DNA from: Neptunicella sp048268085
GTDB lineage: Bacteria; Pseudomonadota; Gammaproteobacteria; Enterobacterales; Alteromonadaceae
NCBI RefSeq assembly: GCF_048268085.1
Contig: NZ_JBLWWF010000009.1
Span: 1-64,000 of the forward strand
Length of the DNA stretch: 64,000 bases
Direction of reading: 5' to 3'
Shown here: positions 36,025 to 44,170 of the stretch, piece by piece
How positions within the stretch are numbered: position 1 is the first letter of the stretch
How the letters are laid out: the number at the start of each line of letters is the position of its first letter
Notes under the pieces: generated by a model
Databases searched by the model: none
The model's input: the letters and a program-made list of their open reading frames with translations, nothing else
What the model was told of the DNA's origin: nothing
Translations under genes and position numbers: made by a program

Positions 36025-36214
36025 ATTCCTGATACTAGTGGCACTCACTCAAATAACGGCCTGCAGTAACAGGGCGGTATATGAAAATATGCAACAACAT
36101 CAACGTATCCAATGCCTGGATGAACTGCCGTCCGTTTATCAGGAATGTATTGAACGGACCAAAAAATCCTATGAAGAATATAGGCGTGAACGCCAAGAGG
36201 TAGTAAAGGAATAA
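36017..36214 (+). CDS. Small lipoprotein, function unknown
   Basis: 65 residues from ATG 36017, overlapping the previous stop by 8 bases with GGGGGATG upstream. A short hydrophobic leader with lipobox ITAC is followed by a charged, helix-prone tail (CLDELPSVYQECIERTKKSYEEYRRER). Coupled to the Rap1a-like gene, so possibly a functional pair. I recognise no family. Confidence 0.6.
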   Translation: MNKFLILVALTQITACSNRAVYENMQQHQRIQCLDELPSVYQECIERTKKSYEEYRRERQEVVKE

Positions 36215-36329
36215 TGCACCGATATTTAAACCTAAATAATTAGGTTACTTTACGTATTATTCTGACAAATTTTTAAGCACAATATTATTTGAATATGCTC
36301 AACCCAAAAGCTACTGAACAAGGATCAAT

Positions 36330-36998
36330 ATGTTAACTCGCTTTCTTATCGGCATTGTAACCATCACTTTTTCATTGGCAGGATTAGCGGCACAAGTGCA
36401 GGATGTTTTCCCCGATAAGATAAACCCCGAGCATAACTATGTGTTCTACTCCCACGGTTTTATTGTTGAGGGAGAAAATGCCACGCCTGTTCACCCAAAA
36501 TGGGGGAAATATGACTTTCCCGCCGTTAAAAACCAATTAAGTGATGATGGCTACCAGTTGATCGCCTATCACCGCCCAAAAGGTACTGATCCGCGCGAAT
36601 ACGCAGCATTACTGGCGAAAAACGTTAATCAGCTCATAGACGCCGGTGTGCCCCCGCAACATATCGCGCTGGTCGGTTTTTCGCGCGGGGGCTTTATTAC
36701 TATTGTGGCTTCCAACCAATTAAAGAATAGCCAGGTCAACTTTGCCATTTTGGCCGGTTGCGGTGATTCGGTAATCAACCATCCTGAGTTTCAATTCTAT
36801 GGACGCATTTTATCCATTTATGAAACCTCTGATCAGATTGGTTCCTGTGATGCTGTTAACCAGCGTAGTAATAACGCGACCACTTATACTGAGTTGTCCA
36901 TTTCTACCGGCAAAGAACATGGCGCTTTTTACCTTCCCCGCGAGGAATGGCTAGTACCGCTAAAACAGTGGCTAAAGGGCGCATTCAATCAGCACTAA
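36330..36998 (+). CDS. Exported alpha/beta hydrolase-like protein
   Basis: 222 residues with a signal peptide (cleavage near GLAA-Q, ~21). Nucleophile elbow GFSRGGFI, an Asp in YETSDQIGSC and His in GKEHGAFY make a plausible Ser-Asp-His triad. HGFIVEG marks the oxyanion region. Substrate unknown. Stand-alone, convergent with the next gene. Confidence 0.75.
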   Translation: MLTRFLIGIVTITFSLAGLAAQVQDVFPDKINPEHNYVFYSHGFIVEGENATPVHPKWGKYDFPAVKNQLSDDGYQLIAYHRPKGTDPREYAALLAKNVNQLIDAGVPPQHIALVGFSRGGFITIVASNQLKNSQVNFAILAGCGDSVINHPEFQFYGRILSIYETSDQIGSCDAVNQRSNNATTYTELSISTGKEHGAFYLPREEWLVPLKQWLKGAFNQH

Positions 36999-37011
36999 CA
37001 TCTTGCCGAAT

Positions 37012-37812
37012 CTATTCGCCCGCATCTAAATCAAACTGTTTTGTCGCAACGTCAATCAACGCATCAGACTCACCACGAGAGGTCAGATCTAATCCATTGG
37101 CAGATAAACTAAAACTGTCTAGCCCTTGAATATACTCACGGCTGCTGGTTAAAAAGTTCACCACATCGGCTTCAGGTACATCCGCTTCCTGCAATTGCTT
37201 GGCGAATTGCTGAGTTTGACCAAATTCATAAAACTCCGACATGGCGTTGAGTTGATCGAGTTTTTTCTGCAACCCCTCATTGCGATCGAGATAATCTTGC
37301 AAACGTTGTAACGCCTGATTGTGTGCTGCTAGCTCGGCCTGATCAGCCGTATCCTCTGCCGGATCGGTAACTTCTGTTGCGGGCTCTGCTTCAGATTCTG
37401 ACGTCTCTGTAGTTTCCGCGTCGGTGTCACTGGCGGCAAGCTCCTCGTCAGCTTCAGTAGCCGGTTTATCGTCGGTTAATCCCTGCACTTGCCATTTACC
37501 GTCCACCTGTTTAATTTCAATCGGCTCTTTTATGCCGAGTCGATCGGCCATTTGTTGCAGGTCTTCGGCAACCGGACGCATATTAAAGGCAATCATATTA
37601 TTCACTGTTTTCAGATTGACGTTGCCCATACCGGATTCGAGCACCTGCAACGGGTTATCGGTTTGACCTAAACTAATAGTGCTGGTCAGATTACCAAGTT
37701 CGCCAGCCAAGTCCTGTTGTTGCTTTTGTGCCAATGATTTAAGGGTCTGATCACTTTTGTCGGGGTCGGACATATAATCAAACAGCGAAAGTCCGGTTGT
37801 CTGGATTTGCAT
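37012..37812 (-). CDS. Hypothetical acidic protein with low-complexity middle
   Basis: 266 residues from ATG 37812 (MQIQTTGLSLFDYM), which I prefer to an opening at 37857. No signal peptide. The middle (about residues 120-165) is a Glu/Asp/Thr/Ala-rich linker, flanked by helical segments (LQRLQDYLDRNEGLQKKLDQL). The C-terminal part (DSFSLSANGLDLTSRGE) is well formed. I recognise no family; the layout suggests a linker-joined, possibly surface- or flagellum-associated protein, but nothing supports a specific role. Confidence 0.6.
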   Translation of the reverse strand: MQIQTTGLSLFDYMSDPDKSDQTLKSLAQKQQQDLAGELGNLTSTISLGQTDNPLQVLESGMGNVNLKTVNNMIAFNMRPVAEDLQQMADRLGIKEPIEIKQVDGKWQVQGLTDDKPATEADEELAASDTDAETTETSESEAEPATEVTDPAEDTADQAELAAHNQALQRLQDYLDRNEGLQKKLDQLNAMSEFYEFGQTQQFAKQLQEADVPEADVVNFLTSSREYIQGLDSFSLSANGLDLTSRGESDALIDVATKQFDLDAGE

Positions 37813-38032
37813 AATATTGCCTGCATCACTTAAAAAATAATTAGCGTATGAACACATTCAAAGCAATCTCTGCGCCAGATTATCATCCCTTCCCTATGAT
37901 ACTTTTTAACCTGTTGTTAAATTGAATTGGGTAAAGCCCAAACAGACAGTGTTTTTAGCCGCAGAATCGGGCTAGAATCAGCCTCTATCCCGTTGGTGTT
38001 ATGACGGGAACCTGATTTTAACAAGGAGTCGT

Positions 38033-41000
38033 ATGCCCGGTTTACAGCGCATCATACTTATCGATACCCATCTACCCGGCGTGGTAGAACTTAAACTTAA
38101 CGGCCACACCAATATTTGCGGCACCAATGCCTCCGGTAAAACCACTTTGCAACGCTTAATCCCAGTGTTTTACGGTGAATACCCCAGCCGCGTCGTACCC
38201 GCCACCCGTGACAGTTTTGAGCGCTGGTATTTACCTCGCGAATCCAGTTTTATTATTTATGAATATACCCGTGCCGAAGGCGATTTATGTCAAGTGGTAC
38301 TGAGTTCTAACGGCAATGGCGTGCAGTACCGGTTTATCGCCAAGCCCTTTGAGTTAAATGATTATTTATATAAAAACAATGCCGGTGAGCATCATAGCGT
38401 ATCGATTAAAGAGCTGGCGCGCACCCTTAATCGCAGTAATGTGTTGACCACCAATTTACTCAATACCACTGAATTTCGCGCCATTATTCAACAGGATAAA
38501 AGCACGCTAACGGGCCGCGCCAATAGTCGCGAACTATTAGGCTATGCCAAAATTTTTAGCCTGTCGGGTCAAACCGGTAACTTGCGCCATATCGAAAAAT
38601 TGGCTAAAGCAGTCCATTCCAAAGAAGGCAAAATGGAAACCATCAAAGCGATGATTGCCGCTATTTTGGAAGAAGATGGGGTACAACCGCCCAGCTCCAG
38701 TTTAAGTCGCCAACGGGTGGAAGACTGGATCCGTGAGTCTCATTTGATTCAGGAATTTGATGCCATTCGTCCGGAGTTTAGCAAGCTGGAACAGGCTGAT
38801 GATCAATTAACTCAGGCCGAAGCAAGACTGGCCGCACTACAACAGCAATTTAGCCACGACTTAAGTCTGCTCGCGGCCAATATTGTCGAATACCAAGGGC
38901 AGCACAATGATGTGGTGCATACGCTTAAAAGTCATGAAAAACAGTGGAATGAAAGCCGCGATACGTTGAATCAGTCATTATCGGCTGCCAATGCCGATGT
39001 TAAAAAGCTCACCAGTGAACTCGATCATGTGGAACAGGAATTTGACCAGTGGCAAAACCAGAATATCGAGGAGCTGCAAAAAAATGTACAACAATTGCCC
39101 CAATGGCATACCGAGTTAGCCTCTCTCAATAGCCGCTATGTTTTACTCACGGAAAAACATCAGGATATTGAATCGGCGCACAATAAGCGCCTTGCCGATT
39201 TGAACGAAAATCTGCAGCAGCAACTGGATAATTACCATCAGCAATTACAACAGTTGCAACAACAACAGGCGGATAAAAAAGACGCCGAACGGGCTAACGT
39301 GCAGGCGATTAGAGATGACTACGCGAAACAACGTGAACAACTAAACGCCGACTTTTCCCAACAATTGGAAACCTTAAGAATTGAACAGGCCGATCTGAGC
39401 AGCCAGTTAAAAAATGCCGGTTTTAATGAATTTGAGCAAAGCCAGCTGGATTTGCTCGAAGCGACCATCAGCGAAGCCAGCCAAATCGAAGATAGCGCCA
39501 GAGAAAAACTGAATGCCCAGCGCCAGACCGTGCAGCAACATCAGCAACAACGCCAGCAATGCCGCGAAGCTCTGGATGAGGCTAACCGTCGCCAGCAACA
39601 ACAACAGCAACAGGTGGATAACATTGAAACCTTGCTTTATCCCGGTGACAACACCTTACTGGAATTTTTACGCCGCGAACAACCGGGCTGGGAAAACCAG
39701 CTAGGTAAAGTGATCCACCCCGACTTATTACAACGCAAAGATCTTAAACCCCAAAGCGCTGAAAACAGCGACAGTCTGTTTGGGCTACAACTGGATTTGC
39801 ACAACCTCGATGCGCCGCAATACGCGCAAACCGAACAGCAATTACAGGCACAATTGCATCAGGCCAAAACGCTATTGGACGAACTCATTGAGCAGCATAA
39901 TCAAGCTGAACAGGCACTCAGTAAAGCCACCGAAGCACTGCGTAATGCCGAACTGGCCCAAACCAAAGCCGAATCGGCCTGTCGTAGCGCCGAAGCCAAT
40001 CGCAAACGGGCGCAGCAAGATAAAGAGCATAGCCGACAGGAATATCTCAGCGCCTTGAGCGAGCGTAAAAAACAGGCCCAAAAACGCCAACAAAAAAATC
40101 GGCAAGAGCAAGATAAGGTCAAGGCGCAACAAGAACAGGCGCTGGAGAATTTGCATGAGCAGCAAACTGAAGCCGAAACCGAGCGGCAATTTCACTGGCA
40201 ACAAGTGCTAGGCGATATCACCGCGCAGATTAACCAGTTGCAAACCCTGGAACAAAAGACTCGTCAGCAGGCTGAATTAGAGCGTAAAAAATGTCAGCAA
40301 TGGCTGGAAGACGAATTAAACAAACGGGGCGTAGATATTGATGAAATCGGCGGCCTGAAAAAACAGATTGCCCAGCTTAAGCAGGATATTCAGCATACCG
40401 AAAGCAATCGACATAAAGTGGAAGAATACCAACGCTGGTACAAAACGGTCTTTAATGGTCATAAAGTGACGTGGCAGGATCAACTGGAAAAAGCCAAAAA
40501 ACAGGCCAGCCACGCCGAACGTGAACTGAAAAAACAACAAAGCGCCTATCATCACCAACAAGAGGCAGACAAAGCGCGACAAAGCCAGCTGGAACAACAA
40601 CTTAAAACCGCTAATGAACAACAAGGTTCAATCCAAACCTTACATAATGCATTGGTACGCTTAAAACTCACTCCGGTATCCATTGGAGCCGATAAATTTG
40701 AAGCCAGCCAATTTAGCCAGCGTATTTCCGAAGGGCAGGAACTGTTGCAGCAGCGCGAACAGTTGCTGACAGATATTCGCGCTTATGTGGATCATTTCGA
40801 CAAACTGATCGCCCAACAGGCAGGCACCGGGTTATCCGACACCTGGGAAAAATCCCGTGAGGAATGCACCGCGATTAATCCTCAGGGGCTGCGCCTGTTG
40901 GATCATCGTAAATTGGTCAGCCATCTTAACCGCTTACTTAACCAGATTGTGCCGCAAAAACTGGCCGGTCTGCGTGAGCAGGGGCGTATCTTTGGTGCCG

Positions 41001-41713
41001 ATCTAAGCCAGTATTACCATGTGTTAGCGGATATTGATAAGCGCATTGCCGGACAAAGCCAACGCATCAGCAAAGAAGTGGATGATGAACTGTTTCTTGA
41101 TGGCGTATCCGAATCGGCAGTTAAAATCCGTTCAAAAATCAGTGAACTGGAATTTTGGCCAGAACTCAGTCAATTTCAGAGCCTGTATGACGAATGGCTG
41201 CAAAGCGGTGCCAATCAGCTCCCCAAAGAAGATTACGCACAAAGTATGCGCCGGGTGATGGATATTCTTGGCCGCGCTGCGCTCAGCGGGGGCATTATTA
41301 ACTTGCTGGACATCGAGCTGCATTTAAAAGAAGGCAACAGTCATCTGATTATTCGTACCGATAGACAGCTAAATGAATCCTCCAGCCACGGTATGGCCTA
41401 CCTGATTTTATGTAAATTCTTGCTAGCCTTTACCCGCTTATTGCGGGGCAATGCCGATGTGACTATTCACTGGCCAATAGACGAACTCGGCACCTTGCAT
41501 CAAAGCAATGTGAAAAAAATCTTTGATGCCTGCCAAAACAATAACATTTGCGTATTGGGAGCGTTCCCGAACCCTGAATCCGATGTATTAACCCTGTTCG
41601 CCAACCGTTATTTAATTGATAAAACCTCCCGCCAGTTACAGATTGTGCAACCCCGGGTCAGCGCCATCACCGAGCGATTGAAGCAACGTCAACAACAGGA
41701 GCAAACGGCATGA
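38033..41713 (+). CDS. SMC-like ATPase of a Wadjet/MksB-type condensin (JetC-like)
   Basis: 1226 residues. Walker A is GTNASGKTT (30-38) in a short N-terminal head. A Gln-rich coiled coil of ~800 residues, interrupted by a hinge-like stretch around 540-600, follows. The C-terminal head has a signature-like SSSHGMAYL (from 1116) and Walker B HWPIDELGTL (1146-1155). By family, MukB/MksB/JetC dimers with a kleisin extrude DNA loops; in Wadjet this licenses cleavage of small circular plasmids. It is first in an operon with overlapping MksE-like and kleisin-like genes. A housekeeping MksB is the alternative; the linked Toprim gene favours Wadjet-like defence. Confidence 0.88.
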   Translation: MPGLQRIILIDTHLPGVVELKLNGHTNICGTNASGKTTLQRLIPVFYGEYPSRVVPATRDSFERWYLPRESSFIIYEYTRAEGDLCQVVLSSNGNGVQYRFIAKPFELNDYLYKNNAGEHHSVSIKELARTLNRSNVLTTNLLNTTEFRAIIQQDKSTLTGRANSRELLGYAKIFSLSGQTGNLRHIEKLAKAVHSKEGKMETIKAMIAAILEEDGVQPPSSSLSRQRVEDWIRESHLIQEFDAIRPEFSKLEQADDQLTQAEARLAALQQQFSHDLSLLAANIVEYQGQHNDVVHTLKSHEKQWNESRDTLNQSLSAANADVKKLTSELDHVEQEFDQWQNQNIEELQKNVQQLPQWHTELASLNSRYVLLTEKHQDIESAHNKRLADLNENLQQQLDNYHQQLQQLQQQQADKKDAERANVQAIRDDYAKQREQLNADFSQQLETLRIEQADLSSQLKNAGFNEFEQSQLDLLEATISEASQIEDSAREKLNAQRQTVQQHQQQRQQCREALDEANRRQQQQQQQVDNIETLLYPGDNTLLEFLRREQPGWENQLGKVIHPDLLQRKDLKPQSAENSDSLFGLQLDLHNLDAPQYAQTEQQLQAQLHQAKTLLDELIEQHNQAEQALSKATEALRNAELAQTKAESACRSAEANRKRAQQDKEHSRQEYLSALSERKKQAQKRQQKNRQEQDKVKAQQEQALENLHEQQTEAETERQFHWQQVLGDITAQINQLQTLEQKTRQQAELERKKCQQWLEDELNKRGVDIDEIGGLKKQIAQLKQDIQHTESNRHKVEEYQRWYKTVFNGHKVTWQDQLEKAKKQASHAERELKKQQSAYHHQQEADKARQSQLEQQLKTANEQQGSIQTLHNALVRLKLTPVSIGADKFEASQFSQRISEGQELLQQREQLLTDIRAYVDHFDKLIAQQAGTGLSDTWEKSREECTAINPQGLRLLDHRKLVSHLNRLLNQIVPQKLAGLREQGRIFGADLSQYYHVLADIDKRIAGQSQRISKEVDDELFLDGVSESAVKIRSKISELEFWPELSQFQSLYDEWLQSGANQLPKEDYAQSMRRVMDILGRAALSGGIINLLDIELHLKEGNSHLIIRTDRQLNESSSHGMAYLILCKFLLAFTRLLRGNADVTIHWPIDELGTLHQSNVKKIFDACQNNNICVLGAFPNPESDVLTLFANRYLIDKTSRQLQIVQPRVSAITERLKQRQQQEQTA

Positions 41714-42345
41714 TGACAGAACAAGGCCGCGTACTGGAACAACTGCTGTCCGGTAGCTTTATTTGCCAAATCAGTGACGAAGACAGTTGGCGTTATCTTA
41801 AAAACAGCGCCCAAGCCGAGCGTATTGAACAGCAGTTAAATATTCTCAATCGCACCCTTACCCATTGTGCCGATGGCGAAGTGTTTTATGCCGCTTACCT
41901 CACGTTAGGTGAGGCGGAACGCAAAGTGCTAGGAAATCAGTTTCAGGAAACTGCCGCCGGGTTATTGCCCTTGGTCGAATGGTTATTACTGGTGCAAGAA
42001 GCCGCCGGAAACGATATGCCATTAAGTCAGGGTCAGGCCATTCGGCTACCTGAGCTACAGACTCAAATTGAAGATACACCGGCTTTTAAGGAACAGTTAG
42101 GCAAAATCGCCCGCTACCGGTTATTTAACTCCACCAGCATGGAAGTGGATGGCCAGTTAAAACAACTGTTTAAAAAGCTCACTGAGTTAGGCTATTTGCT
42201 GCGCCCTAATCCGGATAAACAAATCTATCTGGCCACCGGCAAAGTGGATTATTTATTTGAAGTACTGCGTTTTATTGACGAAACCGAATCGCTATCCCTC
42301 AGTGAGCAAGCCGAACAGGCCACCATGCAGGGATCGTTACTGTGA
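41710..42345 (+). CDS. MksE/JetB-like condensin subunit
   Basis: 211 residues, overlapping the SMC-like stop (ATGATGA; starts at 41710 or 41713). The protein is a winged-helix-rich MksE/MukE/JetB (DUF4194-like) subunit by position and by the pattern GEVFYAAYLTLGEAERKVLGNQF ... FKEQLGKIARYRLF ... LFKKLTELGYLLRPNPDKQIYLATGKVDYLFEVLRFIDE. Such KITE subunits bind the kleisin and DNA. Assignment rests mainly on the operon order and weak family resemblance. Confidence 0.8.
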   Translation: MMTEQGRVLEQLLSGSFICQISDEDSWRYLKNSAQAERIEQQLNILNRTLTHCADGEVFYAAYLTLGEAERKVLGNQFQETAAGLLPLVEWLLLVQEAAGNDMPLSQGQAIRLPELQTQIEDTPAFKEQLGKIARYRLFNSTSMEVDGQLKQLFKKLTELGYLLRPNPDKQIYLATGKVDYLFEVLRFIDETESLSLSEQAEQATMQGSLL

Positions 42346-43559
42346 GCCAGAATCTTTATCAAGCCGGAATCACCTTACTTAATGCCATGAGCCGGCATAG
42401 CGATGTGATCATGCAGGTATATTTATCCGGTAGTCTGGATGAAACCAGCACCACACCTCAGGTAATTGAAAACCTTAAAAAACTCGGCATTGTATGGCGG
42501 CCGGAACCGGAGGCCGAACTGCGTTTGAAAAGTGCGGTACGTAATTTACTGGAAAGCAGCCTGCATGATGAACGTAATCGCCAGATTGATGCCAATATCG
42601 GCTCGGCCTTAGCCAGTTTAAAAACGCTGGCAGGCCATTATAAAGAAGCACTCCATCACAGTCGTTTTGCCGAATCACAAGGCTATTTAAGTGATTTACG
42701 CGAGCATGTATACAGCTTGACCGAATCATTGAGTAACAGTGTGCGGGTGCTGTTCAGCCGCATCAATAACGAATTTGGTTATGTGGCCTCGATTGATGCC
42801 AAAATTCGTGAAAATGAACTGGCACAAAGTCAGGTATCGGAGTTGCTCAATCAAATTGAACTGTTTCGCTTTGATGAGCTATCGGAAACCGCCGGTAGTA
42901 ACCGGGAATTACGTTTATTGCTGATTGTGACCCTGCAACAGGCATTTTCGCGGGTGACTCAGGAGTTATCCATCGTACAGGCGCGATTACTGGAATTGCT
43001 GGGGCGTTTCCGCGAATTCCGTGGGCGCAGTCGTTTATTAAAAGGATTCTTACTCCATCAGGAGCAACATCCGGATTTCCAGCCACCGGATTACAGCGCA
43101 TTATCCAGTGTGCCAATGCTATTTAATCAGGCCAGTAAACTGATCGGCGCCGCCAGTGCCGATGTCAACAGCGTGGCCCATGAATCGGTATTGCAGGAAC
43201 TGGTCGGGCGGATTAAAGCCCTGCAACGCAACAACAGACCTCAACCCGAGCGACAGGCCGGACAAATCAACGTTGCCCAGCAAACCCAAGCACCGCAGGT
43301 TGAAAACCAGCTTAAAAAAGCGGTGGAAGCCTATTTTTGCTATGTAATTGATAGCGGCGAGCGCCTGACTGCACTGCAATATCTGCAACAGCAGCAATTA
43401 GAATTTGATCCGGAAGTGTGGCTGTATCGGGTCATTGATGGTTACCAATCACTACCGATGGAAGAACAACAATATTTTGCCCTGGATACCAACGGTCACC
43501 CACACCCGTTGTATACCGGTAATTTTATAGTTGAAGATGTAGAGTTGGGGTTGCGATAG
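42342..43559 (+). CDS. MksF/JetA-like kleisin subunit
   Basis: 405 residues starting at GTG 42342, overlapping the MksE-like stop (GTGA). N-terminal winged helix (LKKLGIVWRPEPEAELRLKSAVRNLLE), a long central helical region (LTESLSNSVRVLFSRINNEFGYV) and a C-terminal winged-helix part (LQQQQLEFDPEVWLYRVIDGYQSL) fit MukF/MksF/JetA kleisins. It is shorter than typical JetA. Its sequence alone is not decisive; operon position supports it. It is followed by a repeat-rich gap that separates it from the Toprim gene. Confidence 0.78.
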   Translation: MSQNLYQAGITLLNAMSRHSDVIMQVYLSGSLDETSTTPQVIENLKKLGIVWRPEPEAELRLKSAVRNLLESSLHDERNRQIDANIGSALASLKTLAGHYKEALHHSRFAESQGYLSDLREHVYSLTESLSNSVRVLFSRINNEFGYVASIDAKIRENELAQSQVSELLNQIELFRFDELSETAGSNRELRLLLIVTLQQAFSRVTQELSIVQARLLELLGRFREFRGRSRLLKGFLLHQEQHPDFQPPDYSALSSVPMLFNQASKLIGAASADVNSVAHESVLQELVGRIKALQRNNRPQPERQAGQINVAQQTQAPQVENQLKKAVEAYFCYVIDSGERLTALQYLQQQQLEFDPEVWLYRVIDGYQSLPMEEQQYFALDTNGHPHPLYTGNFIVEDVELGLR

Positions 43560-43680
43560 CCTGTTTTTGATTGGCTGCGCCAACTGCATTCAGATACCTC
43601 AAACCCAAACATTCGGTTTATTGCTGCGCAAATCGGCTGAGTCATTAAATCAAATAGTGGTGTCGCGCTGGCGACGGCAG

Positions 43681-43712
43681 CTTAGGGGACTGTGCTGCCG
43701 CAGTCCCCTAAG
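43681..43712. repeat. 12-bp perfect palindrome downstream of the kleisin gene
   Basis: CTTAGGGGACTG at 43681-43692 pairs perfectly with CAGTCCCCTAAG at 43701-43712 across an 8-base loop. No T-run follows on either strand, so it is not a canonical terminator. Confidence 0.7.
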
Positions 43713-43724
43713 AACCCCACGGCA

Positions 43725-43868
43725 CCCTTGCAGTAAAAGCACAAAAACCTTGTTCAGGCATACCAATAACGCGCTAAATCCACATCCCTTCAGTTAGCGC
43801 TTTCTCGCCATCCATGGCTCGAATATTGGTAGGCTAATCTGAACAAGATTTTTGTTGACTGCAAAGGG
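43725..43868. repeat. 144-bp imperfect palindromic (MITE-like or fold-back) element
   Basis: Outer arms 43725-43757 and 43839-43868 match as imperfect inverted repeats (CCCTTGCAGT...ACAAAAACCTTGTTCAG against CTGAACAAGATTTTTGT...ACTGCAAAGGG). Inside are two further perfect inverted pairs: TACCAATA 43761-43768 with TATTGGTA 43824-43831, and GCGCTAA 43771-43777 with TTAGCGC 43794-43800. The whole segment can fold into one long hairpin. It encodes no gene. Confidence 0.7.
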
Positions 43869-43950
43869 AGGGTAAAACCAACACTGTAAGTATTCTCAAT
43901 GGCGGACAAAATATTAAGAACCGTTGGATCTGATCCTTCATTATTACACC

Positions 43951-43980
43951 GAGTCATTCCCGCCTTGGCGGGTATCCAGC
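43951..43980. repeat. REP-like palindrome
   Basis: GTCATTCCCGCCTTGGCGGGTATCC core with a CCCGCC-TT-GGCGGG stem at 43959-43972. It resembles the widespread extragenic palindromes that begin GTCATTCCCGC in many proteobacteria. Confidence 0.6.
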
Positions 43981-44028
43981 AACTTGCGGGTGAAAAGCCT
44001 TGTTTGTTTTCTGACTCATAAATAACTC

Positions 44029-44148
44029 ACAGCTAACAAATTGATTTAGTTAAATATCCAGAGTATTGTCGGAAAAATAAATCAGGAAAGAAGGAATTTC
44101 ACCCGGTACGAATGCTGGATTAATTCCTTCTATTAAATTGTTAGCTGT
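44029..44148. repeat. attC-like recombination site upstream of the STAND gene
   Basis: Outer inverted repeat ACAGCTAACAA (44029-44039) with TTGTTAGCTGT (44138-44148), and a perfect inner inverted repeat AGAAGGAATT (44089-44098) with AATTCCTTCT (44122-44131). The layout AAC ... GTT with nested arms is that of an integron attC site. The core GTTAGCT departs from GTTRRRY at one position. No integrase gene is present. Confidence 0.55.
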
Positions 44149-44170
44149 ACCAAGGAATAGAGAGAGTAGA

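Larger units (their letters stand above)
43560..44170. other. Repeat-rich non-coding gap between kleisin and STAND genes
   Basis: 611 bases without a credible gene. It holds, in order, a 12-bp palindrome, a 144-bp fold-back element, a REP-like palindrome and an attC-like inverted repeat. I read it as a scar of repeated insertions within what was probably a contiguous four-gene operon. Confidence 0.65.

Noticed and set aside
39872..40204. Long minus-strand frames within the SMC-like gene
   Set aside because: They arise from the Gln/Lys-rich coiled-coil codons on the opposite strand and give only Leu-rich sequence.
43567..43797. 76-codon plus-strand frame after the kleisin gene
   Set aside because: It runs through the palindromic elements and has no recognisable protein pattern.
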